Of a stretch of DNA of 64,000 bases, positions 1-7,965 are shown in pieces. Each line of letters starts with the position of its first letter. Within the stretch, counting starts at the first letter, position 1. The DNA is taken from positions 1 to 64,000 of the forward strand of contig CALLJL010000004.1 of NCBI GenBank assembly GCA_938092135.1. The letters run 5' to 3'. Below the pieces are notes generated by a model. That model did no database searches. It was not told the DNA's origin and was given only the letters and a program-made list of their open reading frames with translations. The position numbers and the translations under genes were made by a program. The stretch comes from an uncultured bacterium. Lineage in GTDB: Bacteria > Acidobacteriota > Aminicenantia > Aminicenantales > CALLJL01.

Positions 1-530
1 TCCTGCCCACTGGTTCAGAAGTAGGCCGGCTTCTCGGGACCATGAGTTACAAGTGGTTGAACATCCCTCTGGGATTCTGTTTTGGGCTAGTAGCTACACT
101 GGCCGAACCTGCGGTCAGGATCATGAGCTACGAAATAGAAAGGGCCTCCAGCGGGGCTATACCTTCCCGGGTTATAATTATATTTATTTCGCTTGGGGTG
201 GCCTTGTTTGTAGCCATGGGAATGGTCCGGATTCTGAACGGACTTTCCCTTTTTTATTTCATCATCCCCGGTTACCTGGCTGCCATGATTATGCTTAGGT
301 TTTCTGATCCGACTTTTATCGCCATAGCTTTTGATTCAGGAGGGGTGGCCACAGGTCCCATGACAGTTACTTTTATTATGGCCATGGCCATGGGTCTGGC
401 CGGAGCTATGGATAAAGGCGATCGGGTTTTGATTGGCTTTGGTCTTATTGCTCTGGTGGCTCTGGCCCCAATTATTTCCATCATGGCCCTGGGCTTAATT
501 TATTCCGCTCGAAAGAGGAGAAAACCATGA
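1..530 (+). CDS. DUF1538 integral membrane protein (5' partial)
   Basis: Hydrophobic multi-helix protein of the DUF1538 family, a putative membrane transporter of unknown substrate. The reading frame is open to the left edge of the window (codons from base 3), so the ATG at 42 is internal and the true start lies upstream. The visible part has about four membrane segments. It carries the family signature FDSGGVATGPMTV near the middle and ends in a basic tail, ARKRRKP. Its stop overlaps the ATG of the next gene (ATGA at 527), so the two are probably translationally coupled. DUF1538 genes are commonly found beside a PII-like gene, as here. Function unproven; family assignment fairly sure. Confidence 0.8.
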   Translation, partial: LPTGSEVGRLLGTMSYKWLNIPLGFCFGLVATLAEPAVRIMSYEIERASSGAIPSRVIIIFISLGVALFVAMGMVRILNGLSLFYFIIPGYLAAMIMLRFSDPTFIAIAFDSGGVATGPMTVTFIMAMAMGLAGAMDKGDRVLIGFGLIALVALAPIISIMALGLIYSARKRRKP

Positions 531-859
531 ATATTGCATTTGACCTGATTGTGACCATAGTTCAGATGGGCTTTTCGGAAAGGATAATCCAGGCTTCCCG
601 GCAGGCTGGAGCGGAGGGGGGGACCATAGTCTTTGGCCGGGGTACAGGGGTGCATGAAAGAAAGAAACTCCTGGGAATTCCCATTGAGCCAGAGAAAGAG
701 ATAATTCTTACTGCTGTTCCACGAAGCAAGACTCAGCAAATCCTAGAGGCCATTGTCAAGGCCGGCGAACTGGATAAACCTGGAGCTGGAATCGCCTTTG
801 TCTTGGAATTAAAGCAAGTGGCCGGCATCTGTCACCTTCTCTATGAACAAGAAAAATAA
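527..859 (+). CDS. PII-like (GlnB-family) signalling protein paired with DUF1538
   Basis: A 110-residue protein with the PII/GlnB fold pattern. It starts with a beta strand (FDLIVTIVQMGF) and has a helix with an RQAGAEGGTIVFGRGTG turn that resembles the nucleotide-binding B-loop region. This is followed by the PII-like GIPIEPEKEIILTAV strand. The classical T-loop with a uridylylated tyrosine is not recognisable. PII proteins bind ATP/ADP and sometimes 2-oxoglutarate or metals and gate membrane transporters. The four-base overlap with the DUF1538 gene suggests that this one gates that protein. The ligand cannot be read from the sequence. Confidence 0.8.
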   Translation: MNIAFDLIVTIVQMGFSERIIQASRQAGAEGGTIVFGRGTGVHERKKLLGIPIEPEKEIILTAVPRSKTQQILEAIVKAGELDKPGAGIAFVLELKQVAGICHLLYEQEK

Positions 860-1183
860 CTCCAGTTTCGAGGCAGTCACATTATTTTGACTTCCCTCTG
901 GCCACCTGGAAGTGATGATGCCACTGAAAGTTGAGACCTGGACGTTATACTCTGGCCATTAAGATTTCTATGGAGACTATTACCTTTATGGTTTGACCAG
1001 CAGCGAGGTTTTCGAATACCAGCATAATCAGACTGCCCGACCTGATACCCAGAGCCAAAATCAGTCCAAAGGGTCTCTTTCTTGTTAGCGGAGGTGGTTT
1101 CCGGCGATAGTTATCAGTCAAGGACTAAGTCTCAATATAAACAAAGAATTAAAAATGATAAAATAAATTTTCTGGAGGATAGA
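860..1183 (+). other. Intergenic region without a supported gene
   Basis: About 320 bases between the PII-like gene and nnr. I see no RNA gene, convincing ORF or strong inverted repeat. On the minus strand two short open stretches in different frames around 900-1090 look mildly protein-like (hydrophobic residues followed by a polar stretch). They could be a decayed fragment, but nothing supports a family. A GGAGG ribosome binding site for nnr lies at 1174-1178. Confidence 0.5.
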
Positions 1184-2797
1184 ATGAAAGTTCTCAATGC
1201 GAGTCAGATGAGGGAAATTGATCGAATAACCATTGAAGAAATTGGGATTCCAGGTCCGGTTCTCATGGAAAATGCCGGTCGCCAGATTTTCCAGGTTATA
1301 GCCCGAAAATTTCCTGATTTTACTAAAAAGAAATTTGTCATTGTCTGCGGCAAAGGAAATAATGGCGGTGACGGCCTGGTTGTCGCCCGGCATCTTTTCA
1401 ATCACGGCTGTAAACCAAGAATTTTCCTCCTCGCCTTAAAAAATGAGGTTAAAGGAGATGCCGCTTTGAATCTTCGAATTGCCCAAAATATGGGTCTGAC
1501 TATTGAGGAAGTTAATGAAGAAAAAGATTGGGCTTCCCTGAGTCAAGCTCTATCGGAGGCGACAGTTGTTATTGATGCTATCTTTGGAACCGGGCTTGAG
1601 AAACCAGCTGAGGGGAAATATGCCCGGGCTATAGAAATAATAAATCAAAGCCGGGCCTTTAAAATAGCTGTGGACATTCCCTCAGGTCTTTCCTCTGACG
1701 CCCCGCATCTCATCGGTCCTGCGGTCAAAGCCGATCTGACGGTGACCCTTGGAGCACCTAAGATAGCCCATGTCTTACCACCAGCTGAGGAATTTGTCGG
1801 CGAGGTGGTGGTGGCTGATATTAGCCTTCCTCGATTTCTTTTCACCGATGAAAAGCATAAGGTAGAATGGCTGAGTAAAGAAAAAATCTTAGATTTTTTT
1901 AAGCCACGTAAAAGAGATACCCATAAAGGGACTTATGGTCATCTTTTAATTCTGGCTGGCTCCACTGGAAAAACAGGAGCAGCCATCATGGCAGCCAGGG
2001 CCGCACTCAAATCAGGTGCTGGCCTGGTAACTGTGGCCACCCCTAAAAGCTGTTTACCCATTATTGCTCGTTCGACCATGGAGTTTATGACCGAACCGCT
2101 TCCAGAGACGGAAGAGGGGACTATCAGTCTCCAAGCCTTACCCCGCTTAAGAGAGCTAATAAAAGGTAAAGATGCCCTTCTCGTCGGACCAGGGCTTTCA
2201 ACTCACCCCCAAACTTGTGAGTTAGTTAGCTCCTTGTTGCCTGAAATTAAACTTCCCTGTCTGATTGACGCTGACGGATTGAATATCTTGGCCCGATTTC
2301 CTGATATTTTAAAAAAGCTTCCACCCATCTGCCTTTTAACCCCCCACCCAGGGGAATTTTCTCGACTGATTGGCCTCTCAGTCTCAGAGATTCTGATTCG
2401 CCGTTTGGAGTTAGCTCAAGATTTTTCTCAAAGATATGGCCTTTTCCTTATTCTCAAAGGCCATCGATCCATAATTAGTAGTCCTGATGGCTTTGTTTTT
2501 ATTAACCCAACAGGAAACCCAGGAATGGCCAGCGGCGGCTCAGGGGATGTCCTAAGCGGGCTTGCTGCCTCCTTTTTAATGCAATTTAATGAACCTTTCC
2601 TGGCCGCAGCTGCCGCTACTTATATTCATGGCCTGAGTGGTGATATAGCCAGAGAAAAGGTTGGGGAAAGACCACTCGTGGCTGGCGACCTTATTCGTTT
2701 TCTTCCCTCAGCTATTAAGAAAGTCGAGGATTGGGCCAGGGAAAGGCCAGAGGCAAAGGATGCCGGCTCAGGTTTTATTTTTCTTTCTGAGCTGTAA
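1184..2797 (+). CDS. nnr: Bifunctional NAD(P)H-hydrate epimerase / ADP-dependent dehydratase
   Basis: Repairs hydrated NADH/NADPH in the cytoplasm. The N-terminal YjeF-N epimerase domain (about residues 1-215) interconverts R and S hydrates, and the C-terminal ribokinase-like domain (about 230-510) dehydrates the S form using ADP. Visible motifs are KGNNGGDGLVVARH near residue 57 and MASGGSGDVLSG near residue 450, typical of the two domains. I place the start at the ATG at 1184 because GGAGG sits at 1174-1178; the frame is open further upstream to a TTG at 1082 but without a ribosome site. The protein is about 537 residues, normal for fused Nnr. tsaE follows after 5 bases, a common pairing. 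Confidence 0.93.
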   Translation: MKVLNASQMREIDRITIEEIGIPGPVLMENAGRQIFQVIARKFPDFTKKKFVIVCGKGNNGGDGLVVARHLFNHGCKPRIFLLALKNEVKGDAALNLRIAQNMGLTIEEVNEEKDWASLSQALSEATVVIDAIFGTGLEKPAEGKYARAIEIINQSRAFKIAVDIPSGLSSDAPHLIGPAVKADLTVTLGAPKIAHVLPPAEEFVGEVVVADISLPRFLFTDEKHKVEWLSKEKILDFFKPRKRDTHKGTYGHLLILAGSTGKTGAAIMAARAALKSGAGLVTVATPKSCLPIIARSTMEFMTEPLPETEEGTISLQALPRLRELIKGKDALLVGPGLSTHPQTCELVSSLLPEIKLPCLIDADGLNILARFPDILKKLPPICLLTPHPGEFSRLIGLSVSEILIRRLELAQDFSQRYGLFLILKGHRSIISSPDGFVFINPTGNPGMASGGSGDVLSGLAASFLMQFNEPFLAAAAATYIHGLSGDIAREKVGERPLVAGDLIRFLPSAIKKVEDWARERPEAKDAGSGFIFLSEL

Positions 2798-2802
2798 TCA
2801 CC

Positions 2803-3249
2803 ATGAAGAAAAAGCCTTTACTCTTTATCAGCAATTCTGAAGAAGAAACCATAGCTATTGCGCGCAATCTGGCTGAATCTTGGGAAGGGAAAGAAATAGC
2901 CTTCCTCTATGGTGAACTTGGAGCAGGGAAAACTGTTTTTGCCCGGGGATTAGCTGCCGGTCTTGGAGTTAGGGATATCTATGAAGTATGTAGTCCTTCT
3001 TTTGCCTTAGTTAACATCTATTATGGTCGTTTTCCTATTTATCATGTTGACCTATTCCGCCTCGACAGGCGAGAGGATATTATTGATCTTGGATGGGAGG
3101 ATTGGATAGGGCAGGGCGTAATCATAGTTGAATGGGCTGAAAAGATTGATTTTGATTTGGGGATGCCAATCTTTAAGATAGAAATTAAGGTTGGCCAGAA
3201 GGGCGAAAGAGAAATTTATTTTTCCCTAAAAGAATCAGATAATCTCTAA
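2803..3249 (+). CDS. tsaE: tRNA threonylcarbamoyladenosine biosynthesis ATPase TsaE
   Basis: Small P-loop ATPase that works with TsaB and TsaD to put threonylcarbamoyl on A37 of ANN-decoding tRNAs. The Walker A motif is GELGAGKTVFARGLA (about residues 41-55). It is followed by SPSFALVNIY and YHVDLFRL and then by VIIVEWAEKI, all typical of TsaE. The length of 148 residues is normal. It starts 5 bases after nnr and is probably co-transcribed with it. No tsaB or tsaD is visible in the window. The 76-base gap after it separates it from thiE, which converges on it. Confidence 0.93.
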   Translation: MKKKPLLFISNSEEETIAIARNLAESWEGKEIAFLYGELGAGKTVFARGLAAGLGVRDIYEVCSPSFALVNIYYGRFPIYHVDLFRLDRREDIIDLGWEDWIGQGVIIVEWAEKIDFDLGMPIFKIEIKVGQKGEREIYFSLKESDNL

Positions 3250-3325
3250 TTTTTTAAATCTGTATTTTTTAGGTCTCATAATTTCGTTTAATTTTGGTAA
3301 CCGCTTCAATTTTTTCAATTGTCTA

Positions 3326-3973
3326 TTACTTTTTTAAATCAATATCAATAAATTTTCTTATCTTTCTGGCAGCCTCTTTTGGATCGCTGGCTAGGGCTAT
3401 AGCTGAAATCACGGCTACACCTGAAGCTCCAGCAGCCATTATTTCAGGTACAGAAGCAGCTGTTATTCCTCCAATAGCCAGAACCGGGATGCTTATAGCC
3501 TGGCAAATAGCTTTTAAGCCTTCAGGGCCAATTGGCGGTCGAAGATCAGTCTTAGAACTAGTCCAGAAAATTGGCCCGGCACCTACATAGTTCGCCCCTT
3601 CTCTTTCAGCCTTTATTGCTTCTTCAACATTGTTAACTGAGATGCCAATGAGGAGGTTTTCGCCAGCTAACTTTCTGGCAACGGTTATAGGTAGGTCTCC
3701 TTGGCCTAAATGGACACCTTCAGCCTCCACGGCTAAGGCAAGATCAAGCCGGTCGTTGATAATTAAAGGAATTTTTCTTGAAAATAGCCTTTTTTTTACT
3801 TCAAGGGCAAGGAAATAAAACTCCCGATCCGTCCATTTTTTAACTCGAAGCTGAATTAAAGTGGCCCCGCCCTCAATGGCCTGGTCAATTGTCTTGATTA
3901 TGTCTTTTTGAACTAAGGCCTCGCTATCGGCTATAAAACACAAACGCCAGTCAATCGTTGCCTTCAGGATCAA
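3326..3973 (-). CDS. thiE: Thiamine-phosphate synthase
   Basis: Joins the pyrimidine and thiazole moieties of thiamine: HMP-pyrophosphate plus thiazole phosphate gives thiamine phosphate. The protein has 215 residues and a TIM-barrel fold. Motifs include GGATLIQLRVK, IINDRLDLAL, GVHLGQGD, VGAGPIFWTSSK and PVLAIGGI, matching the substrate and phosphate loops of ThiE. The start codon is TTG (3971-3973), supported by GGAGGG on the minus strand at 3980-3985 with a 6-base spacer. No other thiamine gene or TPP riboswitch is seen nearby. The gene is divergent from apt, and the 265 bases between them hold both promoters. Confidence 0.92.
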   Translation of the reverse strand: MILKATIDWRLCFIADSEALVQKDIIKTIDQAIEGGATLIQLRVKKWTDREFYFLALEVKKRLFSRKIPLIINDRLDLALAVEAEGVHLGQGDLPITVARKLAGENLLIGISVNNVEEAIKAEREGANYVGAGPIFWTSSKTDLRPPIGPEGLKAICQAISIPVLAIGGITAASVPEIMAAGASGVAVISAIALASDPKEAARKIRKFIDIDLKK

Positions 3974-4184
3974 TTTCTTCCCTCCAGATTTTTTTTATTT
4001 TTTTCTTCTCATATTTTTCGCTTTTTAAAAATTTATCTTCTTTGTCTTTTAGATTTCCTTAAGGGGAATCTTTTGGTTTTATTTTTTTGCTTTATTTCAT
4101 AATTTCCTATGAGGATTGTCAATTGTCAATAACTAGACTCAAAGGGATGACTATAAATAAAATTTATTTTTTCAACAAGATTCA

Positions 4185-4213
4185 TTGACAAGCCCGATAT
4201 TTTTTTCTTAAAT
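4185..4213 (+). promoter_or_regulatory. Sigma-70-like promoter of the apt operon
   Basis: TTGACA at 4185-4190, a 17-base spacer and TTAAAT at 4208-4213. A start site near 4220 would put the GGAGGG site (4224-4229) and the ATG at 4239 in the transcript. An in-frame ATG at 4212 lies inside the -10 box, which argues against it as the apt start. Confidence 0.7.
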
Positions 4214-4238
4214 GGGGAAAAGTGGAGGGAAATTGGCC

Positions 4239-4778
4239 ATGAATGTCGAAATTCTTAAATCGAAGATTTATGAAGTTCCTGATTTTCCCAAACCGGGGAT
4301 AAGCTTTAAAGATATAACCCCCCTTGTTCAGGACCCTGATTGCTTCAAGTACATTATTTCCCAGATGGTTACTTGGGCTAAACCAAAGGAACCATCTCTC
4401 ATTGTGGGTATTGAGTCGAGGGGCTATCTATTTGCGGCTCCCCTTGCTTATGAACTTGGCATTGGCTTGAGCATTATTCGAAAGAAAGGGAAATTACCTA
4501 GGAAGACAATTTCCATCGTAGCGCCAAACGAGTATGCCGTTGAGACCTTCGAAATGCATGCTGATGCGGCTCAGCCTGGCGATCGGGTTATCATTATTGA
4601 TGATTTAATCGCTACCGGTTCTTCTTCAATTAGCGCTATTTCCCTAGTTAAAAAATTAGGGGCTGAGGTTGCCGGTTTTGCGGCTGTCGTTGAACTTGTT
4701 TTTCTCAATGGCCTGGAGAATATTAAAAGGGCTCATCCAGAAGTTGACACTTTCACCCTCGTAAAACTTTATCAATAA
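4239..4778 (+). CDS. apt: Adenine phosphoribosyltransferase
   Basis: Salvages adenine: adenine plus PRPP gives AMP. The protein has 179 residues, normal for Apt. The N-terminus YEVPDFPKPGISFKDITPL is the classic Apt opening. The loop SRGYLFAAPLAYELG and the PRPP-binding motif VIIIDDLIATGSS (about residues 117-129) are clear. The start at 4239 is chosen because GGAGGG lies 9 bases upstream and the promoter covers the earlier in-frame ATG. The next gene, a purine permease, begins 11 bases downstream, so uptake and salvage are encoded together. Confidence 0.94.
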   Translation: MNVEILKSKIYEVPDFPKPGISFKDITPLVQDPDCFKYIISQMVTWAKPKEPSLIVGIESRGYLFAAPLAYELGIGLSIIRKKGKLPRKTISIVAPNEYAVETFEMHADAAQPGDRVIIIDDLIATGSSSISAISLVKKLGAEVAGFAAVVELVFLNGLENIKRAHPEVDTFTLVKLYQ

Positions 4779-4789
4779 GGAATAAAACC

Positions 4790-6115
4790 ATGATTGCCTG
4801 GTTAGACCGTTTTTTCCATTTAAAAGAGCGAGGCACCTCTGTCAAAACCGAGGCTCTTGGCGGGCTGACCACCTTCATGACCATGTCATATATTATTTTT
4901 GTTCAACCAGCTATCCTGAGCCAAACAGGGATGGACAGAGGAGCAGTTATGGTCGCTACCTGCCTGAGTTCGGCCCTGGCTACATTGCTTATGGGGATTT
5001 TGGCAAACTATCCCTTTGCCCAGGCGCCTTACATGGGTCATAACATCTTTTTTGCCGTCATCGTTTGTGGCGTTATGGGTTATTCCTGGCCTGTAGCTCT
5101 TGGAGCCATCTTCATTTCGGGCTCTCTTCTGACTCTCTTTTCTATTCTCGGCATTTGGGAGGGTCTGGTAGCCGCTGTCCCCGATTCTCTCAAGAATGCT
5201 ATTTCTGTGGGCATTGGACTCCTTATTGCTTTGGTGGGACTCGAATACGGGGGCCTTGTGGTTGATACGCCCGGAGTTCTTGTGGGCATAGGTGACCTGA
5301 CGAGCCGTCCGGTGCTGCTCGTTCTCTTTGGTGTGGCCTTCACAGCTTGTTTAATGGCCCTTAAAATAAGAGGAGCAATCCTTCTTGGTATTCTGGCTAC
5401 TGCTTTGGTTGGTCTTCCTTTAAAAATTGTCCGTTTCCAAGGTGTTTTTTCGGCGCCTCCGAGTCTTGCCCCTACTTTTTTAAAGTTGGATATTGCCGGT
5501 GCTCTTCAAACAGGTCTTCTCAGCATAATTTTCGTCTTTTTCTTTCTGGATTTATTCGATTCAGTGGGAACCTTTATTGGCGTCAGTGCACCTGCCGGTT
5601 TCATTAAGGACGGTCGGTTACCAAAGGCCAATCGGGCCATGCTCGCTGATAGCATAGCCACTGTTTTTGGTTCCCTTTTGGGCACTTCAACAGTAGGTAG
5701 CTATATTGAGAGTTCAACTGGAATTGCCCAGGGAGCTCGAACAGGCCTGGCTAATGTTTTCACTTCCCTTTTGTTCTTTGTTTCTCTCTTTTTTAGTCCT
5801 CTGGCTGAAATGATTGGCGGAGAATTTGCTCAGGGGAATGTAATTCTTAGACCGGTAATCGCTCCACCCTTGATTATTGTTGGCTATTTAATGATGAGGG
5901 TTGTGACCCATATTGATTGGGATGATTTAACTGAGGCTATTCCTGCATTTCTGACCATAATCATTATGCCCATGACAATAAGCATCACCGATGGCATAAC
6001 CTTCGGTTTTATCTCTTACTGTCTTTTGAAACTGGTTAGTGGGCGTGGTCGGGAGGTTCATTGGGTATTGTATTTATTTTCAGTTCTTTTCATTCTGCGC
6101 TATGTCTTTCAGTAA
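4790..6115 (+). CDS. NCS2/AzgA-type purine permease
   Basis: Inner-membrane nucleobase:cation symporter of 441 residues with about 12-14 hydrophobic helices. Family motifs are EALGGLTTFMTMSYIIFVQP at the N-terminus, APYMGHNIFFA, FLDLFDSVGTFIGV and the GTSTVGSYIESSTGIAQGAR loop. These are typical of the AzgA/PbuG branch for adenine, guanine and hypoxanthine. In AzgA proteins the third motif usually contains NA instead of HN (APGMGLNAFFA), so substrate preference may differ. It lies between apt and a GH3 glycosidase in an operon with 11-14 base gaps. The exact base transported cannot be read from the sequence. Confidence 0.88.
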   Translation: MIAWLDRFFHLKERGTSVKTEALGGLTTFMTMSYIIFVQPAILSQTGMDRGAVMVATCLSSALATLLMGILANYPFAQAPYMGHNIFFAVIVCGVMGYSWPVALGAIFISGSLLTLFSILGIWEGLVAAVPDSLKNAISVGIGLLIALVGLEYGGLVVDTPGVLVGIGDLTSRPVLLVLFGVAFTACLMALKIRGAILLGILATALVGLPLKIVRFQGVFSAPPSLAPTFLKLDIAGALQTGLLSIIFVFFFLDLFDSVGTFIGVSAPAGFIKDGRLPKANRAMLADSIATVFGSLLGTSTVGSYIESSTGIAQGARTGLANVFTSLLFFVSLFFSPLAEMIGGEFAQGNVILRPVIAPPLIIVGYLMMRVVTHIDWDDLTEAIPAFLTIIIMPMTISITDGITFGFISYCLLKLVSGRGREVHWVLYLFSVLFILRYVFQ

Positions 6116-6129
6116 ATTTAGGGGGATAA

Positions 6130-7896
6130 ATGCTAAGATTGGCTCAGAGCTTTATTTTTCTTGGAATTATATTATTTTTTCTGATTCTTTTTTTTGGTTG
6201 TCAACCCACGGCAATGATTAAACTGACGGCCGAAGAGGCCATGACTAAAATTCATCCCTGGGTAGAAAAGACGTTACGCCAATTAACTTTAGATGAAAAA
6301 ATTGGTCAGCTTCTTTTTGTTTCCATAAGTGGTCGCTTTTTCCCAGCAGATAGTGATGAAATGGCCAGGCTTCGTTATTTAGTCAAGGAAAAGAAGGTGG
6401 GTGGAGTAATTATTTTTGGCGGTGAAGTATATGAAACAGCTATTCTTCTGAATCAACTTCAGAAATGGGCCAAAGTGCCCCTTCTCGTAGCCTCTGATCT
6501 TGAAAGAGGAACAGGCAATCAGATTAATGGAGCCACTGTTTTCCCGCCTTTAATGGCCTTAGGAGCTGCTGATTCCGCTGAATTAGCCTATGAAATGGGC
6601 CGCATAACGGCTCTTGAAGCCAGAGCTATAGGGATTCATCAAACTTATGCACCCGTAGTTGACGTCAATATCAACCCCGATAATCCCATTATTAACACTC
6701 GATCAGTCGGCGAAGACCCGGAGCTTGTCAGCCGAATAGCCATCAATTTCATCCGGGGCTGTCAGGAAAATGGTCTTATCGCCACTGCCAAACATTTTCC
6801 GGGGCACGGAGATACCGACCTTGATTCCCATACCCTTTTACCCGTGATTACAGCTAATCTTGAAAGACTCGAAAAAGTTGAACTTCTGCCTTTTAAAAGA
6901 GCGATTGAAGCTAGCGTTAAAGCCATTATGACAGCCCATCTTCATGTGCCTGCCCTTGATTCTACTCCCGGTCTCCCCGCCACTCTTTCTCCATTAATCT
7001 TATGCGAGTTATTAAGGAATAAACTTAATTTCCAGGGAATAATCGTTACCGATGCAATGACTATGGGTGGAATTACTAAGAGCTTTTCCCCAGCTGAGGC
7101 TGCCTTGAGGGCCATTAAAGCCGGGGTCGATTGCCTTTTATTGCCCCCCGACATTGAAGCCGTAGCTTCAGCGCTTAAAGAAGCTGTTAATTCCGGTGAA
7201 ATTTCCCTTTCAAGAATTGAAACCTCCCTTCGACGTCTGCTTCAGGTAAAGGCGCTTCTGGGTTTACCGGAGAAAAAATTAGTGGATATTAATTTGCTCC
7301 CTTTTCGGATTGGGTTAAAGGATTATCAACTAGTGGCTTCCAAGGCTTTTGAAAAAGCTATAACTTTGGTTAAAAATGAAGGTTCGATTATCCCCTTACA
7401 AGAAAAAGAAAAGAAAATATTTACCCTTTCTCTGAGTTCTGATCCCGGCGATTATTATGCTGGTCGTCAATTTATCCGGGAAATTGAAAAACGATGCTCT
7501 CAGACCACTTCATTCTATGCTGATGCTGACACAGGAATTGAAAATCTTGCCCTCGCCCAAAAAATGGCAGCTGATGCTGATGTCCTTATTGTTGGCCTTT
7601 TTTCTACTTTGAGAGCTGGAAAGGGAAGCGTTGGGCTTGAGACCAACCATATTAATTTAGTCAAGGAGTTAGCTTCTATAAATAAACCATTAATTGTTAT
7701 TTCTTTTGGCAGCCCCTATTTTCTCCGTAATTTTCCTGAAATCCCGGTTTATATCTGCGCCTATCGCCAGGCTCCCCAGGCCCAAACAGCCGCCGTTCAG
7801 GCTATTTTTGGGGAAATAGATATTGAAGGGAAACTTCCTGTTTCCCTTCCTAATCTTTTTTCTGCCGGACATGGAATTAGAATAAAAAGAAAATAA
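6130..7896 (+). CDS. Glycoside hydrolase family 3, NagZ-like beta-N-acetylhexosaminidase, probable lipoprotein
   Basis: Likely removes N-acetylglucosamine from peptidoglycan fragments or chitooligosaccharides. The 588-residue protein opens with a hydrophobic segment ending in FFGCQP, a probable though imperfect lipobox, so it may be anchored outside the cytoplasm. The TIM-barrel domain (about 45-375) carries the NagZ catalytic loop KHFPGHGDTDLDSHTLLP with its His/Asp dyad and TDAMTMGGI with the likely nucleophile Asp. A second alpha/beta domain (about 400-585) follows. GGGGA precedes the ATG. It is the last gene of the apt-permease operon. Cytoplasmic NagZ of Gram-negatives is shorter, lacks the second domain and has no signal. 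Confidence 0.87.
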   Translation: MLRLAQSFIFLGIILFFLILFFGCQPTAMIKLTAEEAMTKIHPWVEKTLRQLTLDEKIGQLLFVSISGRFFPADSDEMARLRYLVKEKKVGGVIIFGGEVYETAILLNQLQKWAKVPLLVASDLERGTGNQINGATVFPPLMALGAADSAELAYEMGRITALEARAIGIHQTYAPVVDVNINPDNPIINTRSVGEDPELVSRIAINFIRGCQENGLIATAKHFPGHGDTDLDSHTLLPVITANLERLEKVELLPFKRAIEASVKAIMTAHLHVPALDSTPGLPATLSPLILCELLRNKLNFQGIIVTDAMTMGGITKSFSPAEAALRAIKAGVDCLLLPPDIEAVASALKEAVNSGEISLSRIETSLRRLLQVKALLGLPEKKLVDINLLPFRIGLKDYQLVASKAFEKAITLVKNEGSIIPLQEKEKKIFTLSLSSDPGDYYAGRQFIREIEKRCSQTTSFYADADTGIENLALAQKMAADADVLIVGLFSTLRAGKGSVGLETNHINLVKELASINKPLIVISFGSPYFLRNFPEIPVYICAYRQAPQAQTAAVQAIFGEIDIEGKLPVSLPNLFSAGHGIRIKRK

Positions 7897-7965
7897 CAGG
7901 TTGAAAAAAGCGATATTGCTTAATTAAATCTTTTATTAATTTTCTATTTTTAATTAAATTTCCCT

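Noticed and set aside
900-1090. Protein-like open stretches on the minus strand
   Set aside because: Two short pieces in different frames would need a frameshift and match no family I know. No start or ribosome site is visible.
3974-4184. Possible TPP riboswitch for thiE
   Set aside because: The region upstream of thiE (minus strand) is very AT-rich and lacks the conserved CTGAGA-type motifs.
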